Positions 58,105 through 64,000 of a stretch of 64,000 nt of DNA are shown in pieces. Below the pieces are notes generated by a model, which ran no database searches, was not told the DNA's origin, and was given only the letters and a program-made list of their open reading frames with translations. Numbering within the stretch: position 1 is the stretch's first letter; every line of letters begins with the position of its first letter. This DNA is from Taeniopygia guttata (lineage: Eukaryota > Chordata > Aves > Passeriformes > Estrildidae). The stretch spans positions 60,575,001-60,639,000 of the forward strand of contig NC_133026.1 in NCBI RefSeq assembly GCF_048771995.1, given 5' to 3'. The translations under genes were made by a program, and so were the position numbers.

Positions 58105-59183
58105 CGGATATGGTGGATTGACCCTGGCTGGATGCCCACCAAAGCTGCTCTACCACTCTTCTCAGCTAGGTAGCAGAAAGAAAGTATCATGAAAGGTTCT
58201 TGGCTTGAGATTAAGGGCCGGTAGAGATCACTTACCAATTACCATCATGCAAAACAGACCTGACTTGGGGAAACTAGTTTAATTTATCGCCAATCAAATC
58301 AGGTTAGGATAATGAATAATAAAACTAAACCTTAAAAACATTTTCTCCCCAGTCCCTCTGTTCTTCCTGGGCTCAACTTCACTCCTAATTTTCTCTACCT
58401 TCTTTACCCTGAGCAGTGTAAAGGAACTGCTGTTAGGAATTGTAGTCAGTTCATCACATGTTGTCTCTTTCACTTGTTCCTCTTCAGGTGAAAGACTCCT
58501 CACCCTCTTCCCCTGTTGCAGTGTGAAGTCCCTCCAATAAGAGACTCCTCCACAAACTTCTCCAATGTGTGTCCTTCCCAAGGGCTGCAGTTCTTCACAA
58601 ACTGCTCCAGTGTGGGTGCCTTCCATAGGGTGCGGTCCTTCAGGAACAGGCTCCTCTAGCAGGAGTTCTCGCAGGGAGTCACAAGTCTTTCCAGCAAACC
58701 TCATGGGCTCCTTTCTCCATGGGTCTGCAGGTTCTGCCAGGAGCCTGCCCCAGCACGGACTTCCCATGGGGTCACAGACTCCTTTGTGTTTCCATCTGCT
58801 CTGATGGTCTGTGGGTGGATCTCTGCTCCACCATGAACCTCCAGGGGCTACAGGGGCACAGCTGCTTCACCATGGTCTGCACCAGGGGCTGCAGGGGTGC
58901 CTGGAGCACCTCCTTCCCTTCCTTCTTTGTAGACCTTGGTGTCTACAGGGCTGTTTCTCTCACATATTCTCACTCCTCTCTCCAGCTGCAATTGTGTGGT
59001 TGTCCTCCCCTTCTTAAATAAGTTATCCCAGAGGTGGTGCCATCGTTGCTGATGGGCTCAGCCTTGGCCAGCAGTGGGTCCATCCTGGAGCCAGTGACAT
59101 TGGCTGTAATGGACATGGGGGAAGCTTCTGGCACCCCTGTAGCCTCATAGCTACCAAAACCTTGCCATGCAAACACGATACAA
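58105..59183 (+). mobile_element. Avian ERV-derived LTR repeat (fossil, about 1.08 kb)
   Basis: The element opens with TGGTGGATTGACCCTGGCTG and runs through AAAGCTGCTCTACCACTCTT, CATGCAAAACAGACCTGACT, a long Ser/Pro/Gly-codon-like repeat of CTCCA/GGGCTGCAG phrases and ACATATTCTCACTCCTCTCT. It ends near CTACCAAAACCTTGCCATGC. This is the text of a high-copy avian LTR family, probably of ERVL type. No internal retroviral genes adjoin it, so it is read as a solo LTR. It is moderately diverged and non-coding, and boundaries are approximate. Confidence 0.6.
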
Positions 59184-61898
59184 TGGGATACAGCTGTGCT
59201 ATTCTAACTAGATGGTGCTGGATCAGATGTCATTCATCCCCCCACAGCCCCTTAGCATAGTCCGTGGCTGCTTTGACAGAAATGTGTCTCTCCATCCTGG
59301 TGGTCTGCCAATGCAGAGACCTCCTTGGTGCTTGTGCTCACAGTAGCACAGCCTGGAACACGCATTTGGGATACTATTGTTAATAATCCGTGAGCAGTGT
59401 CATCCGCATATATTGCACCTTACCTCCCAAAGGGTCTTTTGTGTTACCAGAGGGGTAAGAGTAATAATCTAGAAGTCACAGGTAGAACAGGGAAAAGTTT
59501 ACTTACCAAATATATTAAGGATCGGCAGATTTTTCCAAGTGAGAGTGTACAGATAGGGAGAAATTTAAACAGGCACAAAACTCAAGGATATGATTAACTA
59601 GGGCATTGGACAGCATCTCTAATCACATCGGAAGAGAAGTGCCTGTAGCTTATAAGGTGGATAAAGAAAGGGAAGGAGGCTCTTTTCCCATCTCATTCCC
59701 AAATAAACTGATTGGCTGACTTCTGTCTTTGTCACCTGTGGCTTTATAAAGTTTTGCATCAGCACTGTCTGTTCCAAATGAACACTTTCAGCTGTATGAC
59801 CAGGACCTTTTCTGAGTCCAAATTTTCACCACAATCATGGCATTTCATTCTCATTATTGTGATTGTACTTGTACACGCAGAAGAGGTCAAGCTGATGTGT
59901 TTCTCCAGGATATTCAAGAGGCAACTCAGTACACTTAATATGAGTTGCATAGGTCAGTACCAGAATAGGTACTCCCATTGGAGAGGAAGAGGCATCTTCC
60001 AGGTGAACTAATCCAGAAACACTCTTCAGTTCATTGCAGAATAGCAAGGAGTGTGTCTTCATCTTTAGAAGTCTTTAAAAAAATTAGATATATATGTTTT
60101 TAACTGACGTGTATTTATCCCTATAAGATTTTAGAGATCCACTCTGAACATTATCAGTACTTGGGCTCACTGTAGTGGGGAGCAGTGAACTACAGCCTAT
60201 GATGGGATGCTCCAAGAGCTGTTTTTTTGTTTACCCATCTGTGCAAGTCAGTTTCTTGCAGTGCACAAATCCTGACTCCATTGTCTTTTGCCCAGGGTAA
60301 CATGTCCTCAGAGGCAGTTCTGGATGCCAAAAAGGTAGTTCCAAGCAGAAGGCTAGCTCCTCCTAGGGTCTGTTGTTACATAAAACTTAAATGCCACCCA
60401 GCCATTCATAGTGGAATAAACTTCACTTTCTACCACTTGTAGACTCCCATTAAATATTTAGTAATTGAGGAAAATCAGGAGCTATAGGTATTATGGGATG
60501 GAGAGCCTACTGCTGCAGAGAGACACCTGTACGCCACTGCTCGTGCAGCTTCAGTGGAGACTCATGGTGCCTGAAACCACTCGGGAATGTTTTGAGGAGG
60601 GAGCTTTCTGGTTTTGGCCCCGCAAAACTATTTTTTTAGGGTCCTGCTACTTAATTTGCAGACAGCCAAAACCCACCTTAGTAATCATGTCTAAGGGTTC
60701 ATTTTGTCTTTATCTGGACCTCTTCTAAGTTATCCCCATCTGCTCACTGTGCTTGGTCCTAGTGGTAAGCTAAGCATTTAATCCCAGGTGCTGATCTGTT
60801 AGCTTTTAAGAAAAAATGGAGTTATCTGACTGGGCAGAAAGAGAAGAATTCCTGAACTAATTTACCTGGTTTTGCTGAACTCCCTGTGGAAACTTAATCC
60901 CCTCTTCCTTTGTTAGGTTTTAGCTAGAAAAAATGCAGTTCTGGGGCTACTGTCCTCCAAGACCTTGTCTTCTTATTTCACAAAATAATGGCAGAGAGAA
61001 ATGGTAGTACTTGCCTTACTGCAATATGGTTTATCTTCTACCTTGCAAAGGTTTAGTAACCTTGCTCTCTGCTGAACAGTTAAATCCCAGAGCCCAGAGG
61101 GCAGAGTCCAGCATTGCATTCTGTTGTGTTGCTTCTTCTTTCAGTTTCAGGCTGACTTCCTTCACCTTCTTTGTCTTCATGGATGCAGACAGAGGGGTAG
61201 ATGTTTTGCACCTGTGCCTGAGTTGTGAAAAGCATTAAACTATGAAGTTCAGGCACTCACAAAAAGTGCATCCATGACAGCACAGTGCACACATTTGGCT
61301 GCAAAACCCACTCAAAAAGCTGGGTAAACTCTTAAAGCAGTTAGATAATAATTACCTGAATGCATCTAGCTATGGTCTAACTGAGTTAAAGGCACAGAAG
61401 GTAAGATGCAACCCCTGTGAATCAAGAGCTAGTTAACAGGAGCCTGTAAGAAGCAAAATACCTAAATACATTTTGGAAATCGGTCATAACTGTAGGAAAC
61501 CTTCAGCAGTAACAAAAATATTTCTTTTGCTCCTGTTGAAACTTGCTTATGTCCATGTCCAGCTCATGGTAGCAAGAATGAAAACCAGTTTTAGCAAATA
61601 AATGGAAGAGCCTTGCTGCACTTTCTGCAAGGCATCCAATGAATGAAAGGGCAGAAAGGGTGACACTATCCTTGGGTCCCAAAGCGCAGACTACACCTAG
61701 GGGCTGCATTTCACACAGCAGCAACTACTGAAACCTGGATCACTGCATCTTCATGAGCAAAGCTGGTGAGTACGGGCCACTGCTGAGCAGAACAGGTGAA
61801 CAGAAGTATGAGGAAGGAAACTATGCGTCATTTATGGGATTACACTCAAAATGTTTGAGTAGCTTTTTATCGACAAATCCTAAACAATGCAAATGCAC
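59184..61898. other. Intergenic region downstream of BCL2
   Basis: About 2.7 kb with no recognised gene. The first 200 bases (59200-59400) may belong to another old repeat next to the LTR, but I cannot assign it. The remainder is unique sequence up to the BCL2 poly(A) site. Confidence 0.5.
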
Positions 61899-61917
61899 CA
61901 GTATCTCACAGTGTGCT

Positions 61918-61923
61918 TTTATT
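61918..61923 (-). terminator. BCL2: BCL2 poly(A) signal
   Basis: AATAAA on the minus strand lies about 20 bases before the CACTGTGAGATACTG terminus, the same position as the signal in the human transcript (AATAAAGTACAGTGTGAGA as remembered). Confidence 0.8.
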
Positions 61924-63006
61924 ATTTTTTCACAATATAAACTAGACAGACATGGAAAGTTTAATGGCAGCATGTTCTTATAACATTTTAAAGACAATGA
62001 ACAACATAATCATATTAAATGATGATAAACTGACAAACTACATTACCATACCTACATCATCCAAAGGTACTGGATAAACAATATCTGTTTATGTACATTT
62101 ATGCTGGTGATAATTAAAATTCAAATATTCAGAAGAAAAGGAAAAAAACTGCTATTTAAATTATAAAAATATATAGTTTTTGTGTGGAACTCTTAATGCT
62201 GTATTACTTTTTGAAGATAAATTTATTGTGTGATGAAGCTGCATTAACTTAGTATAGAAGTGTGGTTTAAACCAAATACAGATTAAATTAGCTCTTTCGT
62301 CTTCCTTGCATTTAGCCTTGTTGGAAAGAGAGATAGAAATGTAAAATAAAGCTGGGCTTTTGCAATGAGAAAGAATTTTTATACACATAAATTAAAATAT
62401 GTGTAATTTTTCATATAGTACTGATCCATAAACTCGTAATAGAAATAAATCATTTTGCTAGTTTGTTCAGAGATAGAGAGAGGAAAAAGAAGAAAGGCTT
62501 TAAACATGCTACTTCATGATACTTTTAATCAATAGGTTTGTGAAGTGGAGTGCAGGTGCATAGCTAAGCAGTGTCATGCTTCAGGTCAAAGCATGCAGTC
62601 CAAACTCTTGCTGCCTCAGCTGGGGAGACTGCATGGACTGGGGGGACTGGGACCGTGTTCTTTGGACTGCATCACCTTTGTGTTGCCTTTGCACATCTAG
62701 TTTCAGACTTCCTTTTTCATAATTGTTCCTTCTTAGTGCAAAACTACGCAGGCTATATAATTCCCAATCATAACAGCCAACTGATGAACTTTTACAGACT
62801 AGATAATTTGATAATAATTTACCTGTAATTTTGTAATTGCAAGTTTTTAGTAATCATAGCCACGTAGTGCACACATTTGTAGCTGCTTTTAGTTAACAGT
62901 TATTTTCAGATCATCTTGAGTGAACTCCTACAACATGTGAAACTGAAGATTTTCTTACATACCAGTGTCATTCTTCAGATCTTCCAGCTCCCTTTCTCAC
63001 CTGTAT

Positions 63007-63018
63007 ATATATATATAC
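63007..63018. repeat. Short (TA)n in the BCL2 3' UTR
   Basis: A small TATATATATATA run inside the inferred BCL2 3' UTR. Confidence 0.9.
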
Positions 63019-64000
63019 CTCTGTTACCTTGACAGCCCCATTAGTCCTTTGGTGGATCCAGTGCTTGTTCCATAAAGAAATGTCCTCTCTATCACCCCTA
63101 ATTTCAGAATACTTTTGCACAATTTTTTCATTTGTTCCTAAGTTACTTATTTATGACAGATCTCAGGTGATCCTACAGATTATTTTTTCAGAAACAAAAT
63201 ACTTTTCTTCATTATTTTCTTTAAAAAATTATTGAAAAAGAATTAAAGACACCTAAGCTGAATATAGCAAAACCCAGTACTTCTCTTCAATGCCTATGCA
63301 TTTGCTGTTTTAAAATAGACTGCCTTCAGCATTAACAAAGTTCTATAGTGAATAATAATAGGGGGGTCTCTGCAAGCTTTTTCTCTGACCTTATGGCATC
63401 CTTTTTCAATGGAAAGGATGAAAGATAAACAAATTCCAGGTAGCACTTATCTTACCACGGAGATGTTTCAGTGATCTCTCTATTTCCCTCCACTCTTCCT
63501 TCCTTTTTGACCTCTAATTCTCTACACCTAAACACTTCAGAAATGTCCCTCTTTTTAATTTTTTTTTTTCTTTTATGATTTGGATATGGTGAGAGTGGTC
63601 AGATGTCTGTGCATACACAATGACAGAGGATGGGTTTTCACTGAAGCGTAGTCTTTGAGCATGGAAATCTGTAAGGCATTTTGTGGAGGAAAAAAAGCTT
63701 ACATGGAAGTGTAATGAAGAGTAGGAAAGACAGGAATTATTGCAAAAGAAATGCAGGAGTGAGAAGAGAGGATTTTATTTAAGAAGTTCAAGCTTTTATA
63801 TACATTCAACGTTTCTAAATGTTTTCTTAATAAATGTATTATCAACTATCATTATACCTAATGCAGCCACAATACTGTACTATTCTGCAGTCAGGATGGG
63901 AAAACTCCATCATCTCTTTAATAAAATAAAATCATCAACAGTCATCATGACTCTTCTCTTTGCCTGTTACTAACAAATACACTGGGAAGTCCAGTGAGTA

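Larger units (their letters stand above)
61899..64000 (-). other. BCL2: BCL2 distal 3' UTR (coding exons outside window)
   Basis: The minus strand reproduces conserved blocks of the human BCL2 3' UTR as I remember it. Next to the end it reads GCCATTAAACTTTCCATGTC, then TGTCTAGTTTATATTGTGAA, then an AATAAA (plus-strand TTTATT 61918-61923), then CACTGTGAGATACTG, which is the human 3' terminus with few changes. Farther upstream, 63790-63880 reads TACAGTATTGTGGCTGCA and TGAATGTATATAAAAGC in the same order as human. BCL2 is the mitochondrial/ER anti-apoptotic protein. Its last coding exon should lie a few kb beyond position 64000. The UTR is AT-rich with several TTTATT/ATTTA words, in keeping with its known AU-rich control of mRNA stability. 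Confidence 0.88.

Noticed and set aside
58294-59021. Frames of 79-157 codons on both strands
   Set aside because: They arise from the repetitive phrases of an avian LTR; no gene is supported.
1-64000. tRNA, rRNA, CRISPR, operon or other prokaryotic features
   Set aside because: None found. Introns, poly(A) signals, CR1 elements and vertebrate synteny show nuclear animal DNA.

Overview
This is a vertebrate nuclear window, almost certainly from a bird. Genes are split by short, AT-rich introns. Several fragments of CR1 LINE (the dominant avian retroposon) and two avian-type solo LTRs are present. The gene order is PHLPP1 - MARVELD3-like - BCL2. PHLPP1 and BCL2 are neighbours on human 18q21; from memory, the MARVEL gene between them is absent from the human locus. 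Nothing in the window is prokaryotic or plasmid-like, and I see no tRNA, rRNA or CRISPR.

Region 1 (1-9.4 kb, + strand): the 3' end of PHLPP1. Four coding exons (1897-2001, 2917-3111, 5214-5442, 7340-8470) join in phase. They encode the end of the LRR linker, the PP2C-type phosphatase domain and the Ser-rich, polyQ tail ending in the PDZ ligand DTPL. The 3' UTR ends near 9,420. Region 2 (9.4-22.0 kb): intergenic DNA with a 41-base T run beside a GC-rich block, two CR1 fragments and a solo LTR.

Region 3 (22.0-41.15 kb, - strand): a complete four-TM MARVEL-domain gene. I assembled it from three coding exons (39916-39801, 36449-36289, 22891-22191) whose splice phases match exactly, giving 325 aa. 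A non-coding first exon lies in a CpG island at about 40.85-41.16 kb. It resembles MARVELD3, which in human lies tail-to-tail with PHLPP2. Here the tail-to-tail partner is PHLPP1, so the gene is best read as a MARVELD3 paralogue (probable ohnolog).

Region 4 (41.2-61.9 kb): about 20 kb of intergenic DNA. It holds a CR1 copy touching the CpG island, a motif-dense candidate enhancer at 47.3-47.7 kb, microsatellites, a short CR1 3' end and a second LTR. Region 5 (61.9-64.0 kb, - strand): the distal part of the BCL2 3' UTR. It is recognised from blocks shared with the human 3' UTR, including the last ~70 nt before the poly(A) site. BCL2 coding exons lie beyond the window.

The genes do not form an operon-like unit. 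PHLPP1 (an Akt/PKC phosphatase) and BCL2 (anti-apoptotic) are old syntenic neighbours, and the MARVEL gene between them is probably a junctional or vesicle membrane protein. All identifications rest on remembered family sequences; no database search was possible.
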